This document shows, in pieces, positions 33,081-46,600 of a DNA stretch of 64,000 nt. Numbering within the stretch: position 1 is the first letter of the stretch; each line of letters begins with the position of its first letter. A program made the translations under genes and the position numbers. The notes below the pieces were generated by a model. It did no database searches. It worked only from the letters and a program-made list of their open reading frames with translations, and was not told where the DNA came from. Source of the stretch: Isoetes taiwanensis (taxonomy: Eukaryota > Streptophyta > Lycopodiopsida > Isoetales > Isoetaceae); NCBI GenBank assembly GCA_021234155.1, contig JAJEKV010000104.1, positions 2,403,985 to 2,467,984 of the forward strand, written 5' to 3'.

Positions 33081-36000
33081 GTATTTTGATTTCAACACGC
33101 CCTTTGTTTCGCCCTTTTGAAACTACATGAACTTTTTGAAACAAGCATATCATACCTAAAAGACTGAAGATGCAGAGGGATTCTTAATTTGAGATTGGTT
33201 TGGGAAAAATACCAAAGAAGCATTTATCTTAGACCCATCGGCCTTTAGAAGGAGCTAAAGAAAATTGAGCTATATAAATCCCCCCTCCCCCTCCCCGAAA
33301 AAAAAAGTCTTTTTTTTGGAGGTTTAAAGGCATAGAGGTATTAATATATAAGATAGAATACATAAAGTCTCCTTGTAAGAGAAGGTAGAAAGAATTGTAA
33401 AAGAATGTAGAGGGATTCACCCAGGTAGTGTACTCTAGAGAGCATCATTTCTTCTTCCCTGTCATGTGGGTACTATAAGGGAGATCGTCAATCTTCTCTA
33501 GAGGGTAGGTAAGAGAGACAACTTTTGTTCCACATCTAGGTTTTCCTTCTCAATTAGCTTTGGATAACTAATACACTTGCACCAATGTTATTGACATCAG
33601 TTATCCATGTACCCAATGACACCTAAAAGAGGAGTAGAATCCTGTCAAATTACCTAATCTATCAAGTTCTCTGTTGAATCTCACATCCTTCTATTTATGG
33701 TGTGATAACCCATCAATGCGACTTCCAGATTGAACATGTTTTTCAGTTTTGCTATGGGAATCCCAAGCTCCTAGGCTCACGTCACAACGATGTTTTCCAA
33801 CCACTTAGAGAGTTACGTTCACTAGAATTATCACTCCATCCCACACCTGTTCAAGCACTGACAGCCCAAACATGGGGCTAACTCAATGCCAGAACTCTAC
33901 AATTATTGGCAGAAAAATAAACTCCCAGATATGACATCCAAGTGGTCTCTACCTATGATCCCCTTGTGTTAATATGTTAATATAAACTCTCATTTGTACT
34001 TAGCCCCCTGATCCATTTTTGGCATGAGTAGGCGACAAGCATTCTTACATGTGCTAACATAGAAAATAATAAACTTTCTTATATTGAGAGTTTGAAGTTC
34101 TATACATGTGTTTAAACCCAACTAGTCAATAGGCATGTCGGTAGAGGGGGCATTACTTTCCTAAGCACGTCAAGGTAAGTGGATCACCGTTCTTGCAGCT
34201 TCTTGAATCATTCTTGTCAAGAATGACATATTGCCCCACCAAAACTCAGAATCCGAACCGGGCCTTTACCTTGATAAATAAAGCCGAATCGACATGGAGG
34301 AAGCCATTCTCGCTGCCCCCTCTGCAGGTTATAGTGGCAGCAAGAATGGCTTCCCCCATGCCGTCCTACATAACAAGAAAGTCGAGAAAGAGAAATGTGC
34401 GCCATCATGATAAATTTCTTGTCTTTACGATTAACAAATTATAACATATTGTTGGATCGTCCCCTTTTTTCTACATTTGTTTATACAGAAGGTCATGCAA
34501 CAAGTAATGCATTTATAAATATAAATTTCATTCTCGATTGATTGTCTTTGTCTACTTTACAAAACATATTTAAAAGTTGGTTTTCAAGTCCGCTTTTGGC
34601 ATGGAGGGGATGCATTCTTACATGTGCTTGTTTGCATGCGCATGCAACATGCACGGGACATGTTTTTTGCACCGCAACCAAACATCATTGCTTCTAGGCC
34701 TTTGCTCTAGTAGTAAAACTCAGACGCCCTGCATCTATGCACGATGCTCCCATCGCACAAACATGGAAATTCCTCCCATGGCTTACTACATCCCCCGGGT
34801 AAGGCCCTTTGTCATACTCGGACCACTTGGGATGGCCAAGTGTCCGAAAGCAGGAACATTTCTGGAGTTGTCATTCGTCCCCACGCCCTCTATGGAAAAT
34901 CCTATATACGGAAGCAATACATACACGTTAGCATACAACAATCATGCTAAAATAATATACCACCAATAAGAGTGGCCCATCCTTCATCATCAACAAAAGA
35001 AAAAGACAACCATAATACATGAAATAAACGCCATGACAAGGCGCTAACCCCAGGCTCGAGACTCCAAAGGGGTCAACCGATGGTTTGGGTCACAAGATGT
35101 CAATAGACGGAAGTATAACATGGCGCTTTGCTGGCATATGACAATGGCTAGGTAGTCCACTCCATCGCCCCTCCACCACACTTTTGCGATATAGTCAATC
35201 ATGCTATGACGTGTTTGTAGCCCTCTGAGATGCAATCCCAAGGAATCACCTTGGGGACTACTCCGGGTTACATCTCCCGGTCCATGAGGCAAGTCAAGGA
35301 GGCGCCTCGCTTCCTAACATGGCGGATCCCCTGGTGTGCTAGAGAACACGGCCGCATCACGACCCGCGTGATTCGCCTCACTCCCACTTACTTCCCTAAA
35401 TCTAAAGGCGGCTCACCTGCCCGTTCGAGTCCAGGGCGTCCATATAGGCATATCCCAGCGACCCAGAGAGTGTCAGACCCATACTCGGCCCACACATGGT
35501 GACCGGCTATAAGCCTAGCACACAGAAGTCCCCAGCCACGCTAGGCAAGACCCCACCCCCGATTCACCATCATACTCGTTATCTGGTGCTGAACCACATC
35601 ATAGCATCCACAGCAGGTTGGCTCTTGTGCATATGCCGCAATTATTGGGTATTAAGGGGTCTAGCTAGAGACATCTCTACTGCTAAGAGGCTTTTAGGTC
35701 TCTACCCTTCCCGTAATTCCCAATACACGAAAGAAGCGGAAATAACGAATATAAACACCATCTAAGTATCCAGAACAACATACAAAAGAGAATTTAATCA
35801 TTCCATCTATTCAAAGAATTGTCAGCAGAATAGAAGCTATCTAAAGACTAACCAGGTCTCTTTGGTCGGAGTTGTAACTAAGGCTTCCATAGCTTGAGGT
35901 CGTTGGTAGGTATTGGCAAAAATGGGCTAAAGTCGGTAGTCGTTGCTCCTCCTCACTCTCCAATTCGAATTTGGGTTGAAATGGGGGGTAGGGCCCCTAT

Positions 36001-36378
36001 TTTTCCAACCAAAATAGCAAGTCCCTCCTGGCCAATCGATTTGGGCCAAGGTGGCATCCCCTCATTGGTGATATTTAGTTAATTAGACCAAATTAGCATA
36101 ATTAGGTTAATTATGCCAATAAAATCCATAATTATCCATTGGTCATTTTAGGTGAACCCCACTTGGGCCCCTAGGCCTAGTACATGCCGGGTGGACGCGG
36201 TCATGGTATGCATACATATCTTGTATAAATACTTGGAACGCCACAAACTCTAGTCCTAAAACAACCATGTCTCGAAGTTAGAGACTATCCGTAGTCCTGA
36301 CTATGTATAGTTCCATCCCAAAGGGATCTATCATTTGAAATATAATTTATATGTCATTAGCCAACCACCATAGATTAT
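33081..36378. other. Non-coding stretch with decayed repeat sequence
   Basis: No gene was recognised. The part from 34280 to 35560 is richer in GC, with overlapping short open frames but no motif. A hairpin lies at 34294-34365. The segment 36170-36290 has tataaatactt about 30 bases before a possible start, resembling a plant LTR promoter; a decayed LTR element is likely but not proven. Confidence 0.4.
34294..34365. repeat. Imperfect hairpin with arms of about 25 bp
   Basis: The left arm catggaggaagccattctcg plus ctgcc pairs with ggcagcaagaatggcttccc plus ccatg on the right, with a spacer of about 20 bases. Two mismatches were seen. It does not match any plant microRNA that I recall. Confidence 0.6.
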
Positions 36379-36379
36379 T

Positions 36380-36575
36380 GGCTTTCTGGCCGGCACACAC
36401 ACGCTTCCACTTTGAGAGTCTTAATTCTGTGGCAACTTCTATTTCCTACATTTCAAGAGGATTAGCCAATGCCATAGGGCTTTCTGGCTGAACCCCACAC
36501 ACTTGCTTCCACTTTGAGTGTCTTAATTCTGAGGCAACTTGTATTTTCTACATTCCAAGAGGTTTAATATCTCTC
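36380..36575. repeat. Imperfect 98-bp tandem duplication
   Basis: Starting with ggctttctggc at 36380 and again at 36478, both copies run through cttccactttgag, gtcttaattctg, gaggcaactt or its variant, and caagagg. A few base differences and one short indel separate the copies. Confidence 0.85.
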
Positions 36576-36677
36576 CTTTTGCCATAATCCATGAAGTCCA
36601 ATAGACACAGGCCCTCATTGCTCTCCCAAGAATATAAAATTCCCAAGATAGCAAGTTGTCTCCCCAAGTAATTAGAA

Positions 36678-37239
36678 GGAAAACTACCAAAAATATCCTT
36701 ATGAGTTCATGTAATTACCAAAATGCCCTTATGAGTTTCAAAATTACCAAAATGCCCGGCTCAAATAAATACATCAGATAAAATAAAGATACAAACAAAT
36801 TACCAATTTGCCCCTACACATCAAACATAATTACCAAAAGAATAGAAGTTTAAATTCAACAAAAAAAAAAAGTCACAAAATTGGAGCCCCGCAACCCCAT
36901 GCATTGTGTCTCTTCCATTACACCTTCCATAAAGATACTCTTCTTCTCTACATATTCTTCTCCCCGATGCATGTGTTTAGATTTTGGACGCCCAAGAGGT
37001 TCAAGGCAGCTGGTGGTAAGACGCTTCCAATATCATGCGCTAAAACCAACAAGAAACACCGCTCTTTGTAAGTGTCACAACAAGGTCAGATAGGAGTATT
37101 TTGGTAATTAAGTTTGACGATAGGGCTTAATTGGTAATTTATTTGTATATTTATTTGAGTCGAGCATTTTGGTAATTTTGAAATCATAAGGGCATTTTGG
37201 TAATTACATAAACTCATAGGGCATTTTGGTAGTTTTCCC
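36678..37239. mobile_element. Mutator-type MITE with 9-bp target duplication, 562 bp
   Basis: The direct repeat TAATTAGAA flanks the element on both sides (36669-36677 and 37240-37248). The ends are G(G)GAAAACTACCAAAA and its inverse. Each arm is about 150 bp and repeats aattaccaaaatgccc several times, with the two arms matching closely (ctcaaataaata, aattaccaat). The 270-bp centre differs and has no transposase. Terminal G, long inverted repeats and a 9-bp duplication are the Mutator hallmarks. Confidence 0.9.
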
Positions 37240-37752
37240 TAATTAGAATTGCATTGATGATCATATGCACTATGAATTTTCACTTACCAAACTTTCCTAT
37301 TGCCTTATCTATGTGACGTTCTCCAAAAAATTGTTGCTAAAGCCAGGACAATGTAAATGCCAAGCATTTACTAGTAAAGCTTTTAAGAAATTTATCTGGC
37401 GTCAATCGTCGAACATTTCTCTTCTCACAATTCACTCTGTGGGAGATTTGTGTACCTTTGGGTGGTGCAAAAGATGTTCTTAAAATGTGAGACTTGATGT
37501 TTCTATACTATGAGGTCCTAGTGATATGTGCTAGCATTGCACTCTAGTAAATTATGGGGTATCCAACCCAAGGGCATGCATATGGATCTAGCAAATAACT
37601 AAAACAATTTAACGAGACATGTCATATATTTTGCATATACTCCATGTTGCAGTCACAACATTGCCCAATTAGTGGACCTCCAAATATCTGCAAGTGATCT
37701 AGCTCTAGATTCTAGATTCAACACAGATTGCTAGAGATGTTAAGGAGAATAA

Positions 37753-39420
37753 GTTTTTTTTGAAGAACTGAGACGCTTTATATTAAAAAGAAATGGCAAT
37801 GATACGAGTAGTGAGGAAAAAGAATGCCCCAAAAGACACCTCAACACTCCATACTAAAAAACTAGTGCATGTCCCCTGGGATTACCTTTCATTAGCGTGA
37901 TAACCCATGAGAGTTCAACGGAGGGGTATTTTTGACCATTTATGCACGATAATTTAGGGGTTAGGGGTTTTTTAGGCACTCGATCTAGAGCAATATCTAT
38001 ACACATAGGGTCAAATTGCCTTTTAAAATGTGTATACAAGGAGGTTTTTTGCTACCCTAGAAACCAGATGCCATACCCCTTTATGTATAAGTGCATCCCC
38101 CTACGTAAACTTCCAATCACCTCTAGTAATCATCGATAAACTCCCCATTCGCATTTACAACGGTAAAAATATCTCGCCAGATGCAAAACTTTGTCTCCTC
38201 TAGGCCAAGCAGAATACAAGAAAACTCGAATAGCTTATGTCCCAGTCATGGAACTAAAAGAGGTCAAGGTTGTTGAATCCCTTGAAAATCCATAAACGAC
38301 GCCAAGCCTAAATCAACCAAACCAACCATGCCTTACAATGATGGAAAGCCCCGCCTTTAGGAGAGGACCATGAAGTCGGAAACACATGAAGAAGTATCTT
38401 CCGCTATACAACCCTCGATCCGAACAATGTTCGGGTCGAATCCCATGCAGCTTGTAAAATGTGGGCACAAGATTAGACAATGTTCAATGGACTCTTGATG
38501 AGAGCCACAAAGAAGGGCAAAGAAAAACTCACAAATTGGCTTAAATCTATGCACAAGGACATTTACCCTAATGTAGCGGCCACTTGCCACAAGAGAACCC
38601 TAACCTTTGGTGGGGAGAGAGTTCCAAGTCCATGTCCAGACGGAAGCCAACATGAACCCCGAAGCTTCAAAAGCCCACTTGTCGTATGGAGGTAAAATAT
38701 CATGAATAACCAACGCCCCGTAACAAGAACTTAACAAAACATGACTCATCGATCCCCGAATGAACCTTCCAACAAAAGAAGACCACCCTTTTCCGGAGGA
38801 GAACAGAATATGCAAGGGAATACGAGGCCACTTACCGCCGATAGCTCGACATCGCTTCTAAGCCGAAGCTGGCCCAAAAACTCCTAAGGAGCCGGGCCAT
38901 ATGCCAATACCAATTCCTAAGGGTGGAGATCAGGAGAGTCCAACGTGGGCTCAACGGCCCGAAAGGCGGTAAAGTCGGGGCAAAAGGCAAGTATGTCCGA
39001 GGCGAGGAACCCACGTAAAAGGAGAAGTGTGATGAAATACTAATGCACGCCTACCCGAAAGCACAAGACATGTTCAAAGCCCGCAAAGACACCCTTGAGA
39101 AAAGGTGACGCTGCGGTGGAACGGCCTCAAACCGTAAAGCAAGGCCCAAGGCAACTTTATGCGTGGACTTGATGGCTTGTGAAAAGCCACAACCGAGGGA
39201 CTCAGAAAAGCAATGTCGCACCTGGAGAGAACACCTTTTCATGGAGAATACTCCAAACAAACTTGGAGACTAACACCTTAGAATGCAAAGCCAAATCTAG
39301 GATTGCCAAACCCCATCCTCTTGACGGCAGAGGCACTTCCACCTGTGCTACTTTAACCACTTCTCCTTCTGCATCCCTCCCCAATCGTTATGAGAATAAG
39401 TTACAATTATCAACTAAGCA
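37753..39420 (-). mobile_element. LINE remnant, 3' part of ORF2
   Basis: On the minus strand, segments in several frames read RGWGLAILDLALHSKVLVSK then FVWSIL (39202-39384) and, later, LCGSHQESIEHCLILCPHF (38357-38590). These are the region after the reverse transcriptase and the zinc-binding end of plant LINE ORF2. The 3' end is marked by a T-run at 37755-37762 preceded, on the minus strand, by agcgtctcagttcttc, as in plant LINE tails. Endonuclease and catalytic RT motifs were not found, so it is 5'-truncated and decayed. Confidence 0.65.
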
Positions 39421-42400
39421 TAATATATAAAGGATTGTGTTCTAGAACATAACTTGTCAAGGCCACAAGGGATCAACTCCCGCAATATATAAGAAAATCT
39501 TAATCCACACATATATAAACGAAGTCTCTTTTTTTTTTTTTTTTTGTTCTGCGACTTCTATTTTTCTCCCACTTTGTTAGGATTGTGAGACACACGTTTT
39601 TTTAAGTTCTCAAATGCAAAAGCTGCAGACGGAGACGCGGTGGTCCGATAACGCATCTTCAAGATCCGTAAAAGCCGCAATTCCATAACGCAATTTGGGC
39701 CAAAAAGCTCGTCAATTTTTCATAGCAATTCGTAAGCAATTTGCCATGCTAATTAGAGAAACCGCTTGAAGAAATGGATTGAGAAGATTTGCTAAAAAAA
39801 TTTGCATCTCCAATTTGCAATTTATTAGTGTAAGCCTAACGTAAAATGCATTTGGGTCTTAGAAGAAGGGGAAACATGGCAATCCGCCCAAGCACGAGAA
39901 TAAGTAAACACATAAATGGCTATTTTAGAGATGGCTTCCCGATGGGGTGCCTAAAGCTTGAAAATTCATCTCTCAAGAAGATACGGCAGCCTCAAACCCA
40001 TCATTAATAGCTTCGCGGCACGCAAATATCCGGATTTGAAGGCCATGTTTCTCGCGGGCAATATAGCTCTCTATAGTTCTCGTGGATTTCAAATTGAAGG
40101 CCTCGATTCAATTTTGCATTGTGGCCTTGATGAAGATTTACACGAGGGAATTAGGGGTCTGTTAAGATCGGAAATGGTACCGGGCTATGGAGGAAGGAAA
40201 CGGGCAAAGACATTAAGGGAGGCATTTCTTTAACCTTCACAGATGCCGTAAAAGGATGAGTTTACATTTTTTCTCCATGTTTGAGACTCCTGAGAAGGTG
40301 GATGGGCACCGCATTATTGGGTCAAGGCTTAATTGGGCATTATTAGTATTCACATTTGATGTGGATATGGAGGGTGCCCATCCTAAAAAAGGGTTTTGGG
40401 TGTTTTTAAATTAGGGCTGCATGAGCCAATGTTTGGGCGACGTAGATGGCTACCGGGAAATGTATGTGTTTCTATGGCGTACCGCTTTGCATCAATCGCG
40501 CCTCGCTTGGCATGCGAGGGATCCAAGAGGGCATACCGCGAAAGTGAATTCTACTTCTGAGCAATTGTTTTAGCGATCTGACCCACGGTTGAGAGGTTAG
40601 CGAAATCAAGCGATTGTGAAGAAGAAGAACGAGTAACAGTGGAAGTCATGAGTCCAGAGATAAATCAAAATTTTATTTAGTGTTTCTCGAACCATTGTTT
40701 TTTCTTATAACAAATTTATTCGTGGTACCCATTATCTAAAGGCTATTGTTGTACCTTGGTACCCCAATGCTTCATTTCCCTTAGTCCCTTGATGAGCCTA
40801 ATAACCCACTCTTAGAAAACAATAATGCCTAGGCAATGGATAAGCATAATAACCCACCTCTAAGAAACAATATTGCTTACCTAGTGAAATATAAATCCAT
40901 AGTCTATCTTTCTTGCATATAATGCATGAGCCATATAGAAGCCAAAGATTCTAAAAAAGCTATACCACAACAATGCTCTCAAACTAGTTATCTTTGATAC
41001 TAAGACTTTCAAGAATACCTTTGAATAATCACAGTTCAAACTAGAAAACAAGTCGAACAAAAGAATTAGCATAGGTTCAAATCCTATGCCACAAATATCC
41101 CCAACAAGTCTAACAAAAGAATTAGGTTCAAATCCCATGCCACAAATATCCCTATACTACTACACTTCCCTAAATGCAAGGGAAGTGGGAAAGAGAAATG
41201 TTCGCAGGCCCCTCGCGATAAATTTCTTGTAGTTATAAATGGAAGGTAAGGAACCCGAGGTTCATAACTTTGCTTTGTCCATCCTTCAATCATATTTTGG
41301 TGGTAGGCGCCGGCAACCAATTACCAACATCAAAAGTAGCATGCCCGTATGGCAAAACGTTTGTGAGAGCATAAAAAATGTTGTCCATCAAGCTCAAATG
41401 GTCGCCGACTATCCGATGGTTTATATTCGGCCGGGTATCATGGTGAAATGTGAAATCATGGTCTCGAAATACTTAATCGAATTTCTCGGACCACCTTGAA
41501 ATTTCAACCACCTTTGAAATTTCATTTTATTCACTATGTTTTAAATAGCTTAAAACCTTTTGGTGACTTTCAAGTTTTGGTTTTTTGGGTTTCAATCCTA
41601 CTCTATTTCGCGACAACGAACCCTTTGTTTTCGACTTTGATTCTCAGACGTTGAAGAAGCACTCAAGCTCGCTGATATTTAAGGCTTCTCCAATGCTCCA
41701 GCCTAAAAATACCGGATCGACCATTCTTTTTCTCATAAAGTTAGATTTAGGGCATCGACGTCCATAAACAGAGCTTCATTGCTCTTGTTTGTTTTGTTTT
41801 GTGCGTAAATCTTCACCTTGAATCGCTTCAAAGAAATAAAAATCAAATGAGGCCAAAAAACTCACAAGATCTTTATTTCTATTTCATCTTTCAATAGATT
41901 TGTTGATCTCCAGCCTCTAATACTGCATCCAAGCTCGGGTTTGCTGCTCTATTGCACCTACACTATCAAAATCCGAGATTAATCGAACTTTCTAAAGCAA
42001 AAATCAAGCTCAAAACCTCAAGAATCCGGGCTAAATTTCAAGCTAGTTGAAAATTTGCCTGAGAATTTGAGGGACCTATAAAATTTCTTGTGGAAATTTT
42101 GAGCAGACTCGGCAAAGCACTAATTGGCCCGCCACTTCTCAGGTCCGCTTCTTAAATATAGAGAACAATGAAGATTATATTGATGAGTCTCTATGAGCCA
42201 AAGTGGCTTGTACATATATAGGTAAGAACCTACAAAAGGACACATCTCTACACTAGAGGATATGTCTCCTCACATGACTAGATTACCACCTAGGCATGGT
42301 CACATGACACTTATGATGTCATCAATCCTTGATCTATATGATCATATTTCTAAATTCCAACACCGCCAAAGTCACTCAAAAATTTCCAAAAAAGAAATTT

Positions 42401-43650
42401 TAAGGTCCCTAAAATTACTCCCTTCCTAAAAACTCAGTTTTATTCTATGGTTTGAGTCGCCGTAATTTAATGGCACAAAAATATACTCTATGCATATGGT
42501 CCGCTATATCGTGAACGACCTTGTCATGATTCAAAAACGCATGGCATTACCGATACAAATTTTAACGCTTTGCTTAAATGGTCATGCAAATATGGTTTGT
42601 GTAAAAATGGGGATGCCTAAATTGTAAGGCCCAAATCGCTATTATTATTGCTGCCTTAAATGGCTTTTTGAATGATATCCAAAGATCGACCATCTAGTAA
42701 TATAGTGCTATTATACAAATGATCGATGCCTATAAGGATTTTTTCAGCAAAAATGATATGGTTATATGACTCAAAACCATGCAAGAGTGGATGCAAAGAT
42801 AAATTTTGCATTCATACATTAGGCGTGATAGGTTTCCCTCTCAACCGTGAAAATGATCTATTGAGCATATGCAAAATCATGATTTCTGACACTCTAGGAA
42901 CCGGCATAGGACTTTTCTTCTTTCTAATCCCTTGTCTCAAACTCTTCTATTTATGCTTTTCCGCCTTTATCCTTCGGGATGCCGGATTTGAATAACATAT
43001 GGTCGGGTTCTTCAGCGCCTCTACGATATATGTGGAAAAGCCGAGGCATTTTTGAATTTGAGCAATTCCATCGGATTTTGCAATTGTAGATTACATAAGT
43101 AATCAATTTTGCCTCATTCCAATTAAGACCTCATTCTTTTGCGATCGTGATCGCTTTGTTGTCGGGCCTGTTCATACCCAAAATGTGTTAAATTTTTTGC
43201 CCGTGCATTGAAATATGTTCATGTGAAGCACATGCTTATGCCACCTAAGTTCTCCCAAAAACTCAAAAAACTTAACCCAAAAATCTAACCGTATTTTATA
43301 CCCGTGAAAAAGATAGCTACATGTCAATAAGATGTCAATAAGATGTAAGAGCACCCTAGAAGAATCGAATCTTTGTAAAAGGAGTAAATATGTAGATTTC
43401 GTCAAAATGGATAAGTTTGATGAACTAACTAATGACTTACTTCCAGCTGCACAAATAAGAATGTGCCAAATAGAGCGCTCTCTGGAAAGGGTAATGTCTA
43501 TGAGGGACCACACCACAGTTGCCCAAAATAGGTTATGATCATGCAGGCTTCAACGTGGATGCAATCCACAATTCCAAGTCAATCCGCCACCCCTATCATT
43601 TCTATTAAGCACTTCTGACTGCTGCCGGACATCTCCCCTGCGCCAGCGCT
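39421..43650. other. No supported gene over about 4.2 kb
   Basis: AT-rich sequence. An open frame at 39958-40233 (SLKPIINSFAARKYPDLKAM...) and another at 41239-41499 (HQAQMVADYPMVYIRPG...) look protein-like, but I recognise neither. A 44-bp imperfect duplication (ggttcaaatcctatgccaca and its repeat) lies at about 41070-41155. A stretch at 41185-41230 resembles 34383-34425 (gagaaatgt...cgataaatttcttgt), so both may derive from one repeat family. Confidence 0.4.
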
Positions 43651-46600
43651 ATGGATCCCGATCGAGTAAGTTTCTTGCGCCATTGCTTCAAACCCCATCC
43701 TTTTATTTCATCTTTTGAAAAGAACACGTTCTCAAACTTAGATGAAGGTAAAGGTTTGTAAACTTGTGGAATCAGCTTGCTATGTCCTAGTTTAGAGACC
43801 AGAAACTCTTGGAATAATATCGGAGATAAGTGTTAATTTTATTACAAGTAGGTTGAACTAAGATTTGATAATGCCTTCCATCACAGATTGAAGGAAAATC
43901 CAAGTGCACGTTTTTTCATTTATATATTTAGTTATGTTCAGCTGCATTATTTCTTGCCTAGTTTCTGGGTAGAAATTTGAGTTCAACAAAATGCATACGT
44001 TATAGAGTTTGAGTTTCATAATTGTTTGTCCTTGTCCATGACGTAGATGGCAGCCTGATTCCAACAATTATCAAATTCTTACTTTTGTACACTTTGTTGA
44101 GGCTTCCCTACAGATATGAGGAGGTTTTACAAGATTCTTAGCTCTTTAGTCTAGTGGATGTTGATCTAGAAAATGTTTGGCAATGTCTAAAAAGTAGTTG
44201 TTTTAACCTCGATCTCAACATACTTAAGAGTGATTATGGGTGTTTTAACCATATGCTATTATTCTGTGCAGCATCGGCCATCTAGTGCCTTCAATTCACC
44301 TTTTCTGGACCACCAATCAGGGAGCTCCTGTATGGAATAATAATTCGTCATTAACAGTGGGTGCAAGAGGTAGGTACTTTTAATATATGAATAATTCTCA
44401 ACCATTATATGTATATACCACATTCTGTAGCTGATGTCATGTGCACTTTGTGTGATAAATCTCTATTGTTGACAGTAGCGATCAACACTGGATTTTGGTG
44501 GGATATTCCTTTTTCCTGATGTCTGCCCTACAGTTCTGTATTCCTCAATATACAAACACATTAGTAGCTGCCTCTGTATTTTTTTCGGGTATTAGCTCCA
44601 TGCTTTTTGAACATCAGTTTCAGTTTATTAGGATGTCAGTTTTTCTATGTATGTTCTAAGATATCTGGTTTTTTTTTTTCAATCATTACTTTTGTCTGTC
44701 TGAGGACTGTTTTGTTTCATTTTACTGGCTGCTGACTCTATACCTATCAATAATTAACCTTTCTTATGAGGACATCTTATACAAGCTGTATGTAATTGTA
44801 AATGCAGGGCCTGTGCTGCTTGAAGACTACCATCTAGTTGAGAAACTTGCCCAGTTTGACAGGGAGAGAATTCCAGAACGTGTTGTACATGCAAGAGGTG
44901 CAAGTGCAAAGGGTTTCTTTGAGGTCACACATGATATATCCCACCTGACATGTGCCGATTACGTGCTCGGGTTCAAACCCCACTTATTGTCCCTTTCAAC
45001 TGTAATCCACTGAGAGGAAGTCCTGAAACCTCTACGAGATCCAAGGGGCTTTGCTGTGAAGTTCTATACAAGGGAAGGAACTTTGACTTGGTTGGAAACA
45101 ACATTCCAGTATTCTTCATTCGTGATGGTATCAAGGTTGGGTTCTGGTTACTTTTACATTCTTGTGCATTATGCTTACATTATTTGAGTTATTAATCTGT
45201 AGACACTCACCTTTGTTTAATTTTTGGTTTTAGTTTCCTGATGTGATCCATGCACTCAAGCCAAATCCAAAGACCCATCTTCAGGAGCCATGGAGAATCA
45301 TGGATTTCTTTTCTCATATTCCTGAGAGTTGCCACATGTTCACTTTCATTCTAGATGACTGGGGAATACCTTACAATTATCGTCACATGGAAGGATTTGG
45401 TGTACATACATTCAAGGTCATAACTTTCATCTCTTAATAGTGAAGTATTTCTTCATGTATTTGCATATATAGAACACATGAACATGGTATTGAAGAAGCT
45501 TGAAATAATAGCAATAAAATGCAGGGTGTAATGTGGATTTGATTTGCAGGCCAGGCGATCGTGAGATTATTCTAGCCATACTGGATATGGTCTAAACATA
45601 TTGTTCTGGCAGTTCGTTTGGGCTTTTGACATTTATATTATTCTGACAATACATTCTTGCTTTTACAGCTTATAAACAAGGGAGGGAAAGAGACACTCTG
45701 TAAGTTTCATTGAAGCCCACGGTGGTTTGAAGTTTCTCCTTGACGACATTTAAGCTATTATCGTGGGTGGTTCAAATCATAGTCATGCCACAAAGGACCT
45801 ATATGATTCCATCAGTTCTGGAAATTTCCCTGAATGGAAGCTTTATATCCAGACTATGAATCCTGCAGATGAGGATAAATTTGATTTTGACCCGTTGGAT
45901 GATACCAAGATATGGCCAGAGGACCTATTCCCTTTGCAGGTAATCTGAGTAGCATGTAGCTTGGTTTGATTTTATGTAGATTTGGGATGACTAGCTGTAT
46001 CTAACACAACTCTTAAACAGTCAAATTCACCAAAATGGTATCCACCTATAGCTATATTCTGTTAATAATCCTGTTTCTTTGGGCTCTCATTTTTCATGAC
46101 ACATTACATGAGCCGAGTCAAATTTATTCTTTTCTTTGGGCTCTCATTTCTATGTTATATACATGCTAACAATTAAAATATGGTACCCGAGTCAATCTCA
46201 TGAAAGGGTAGAAGCTAACGTTTGGTCTTGTGATGCAGCCTGTTGGGAGAATGGTACTGAACAAGAACATAGACAATTTCTTTAATGAGAATGAGCAGCT
46301 GGCTTTCTGTCCTGGGTGATTGTTCCTGGTATCTACTATACAGATGACAAAATGTTCCAAACAAGGGTGTTTTTCCTACTCAGATACACACACACAACGC
46401 CATAGGCTGGGTCCAAACTACTTGATGCTTCCAGTAAATGCACCAAAGTGTGCCCATCATAATAATCATCATGAGGGGTTTATGAATTTTATGCACAGAG
46501 ATGAAGAGGTATAGCATGTCGCACTTGTTGTTTAGTGTTCTCATCAGATTGTGAGTCTTTATCAGATTGTGGGATATTGTGCATATGATCATATGATTAA

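Noticed and set aside
44130-44165. tRNA-like string ttagtctagtggatg
   Set aside because: It has no box B at a proper distance and lies in a catalase intron.
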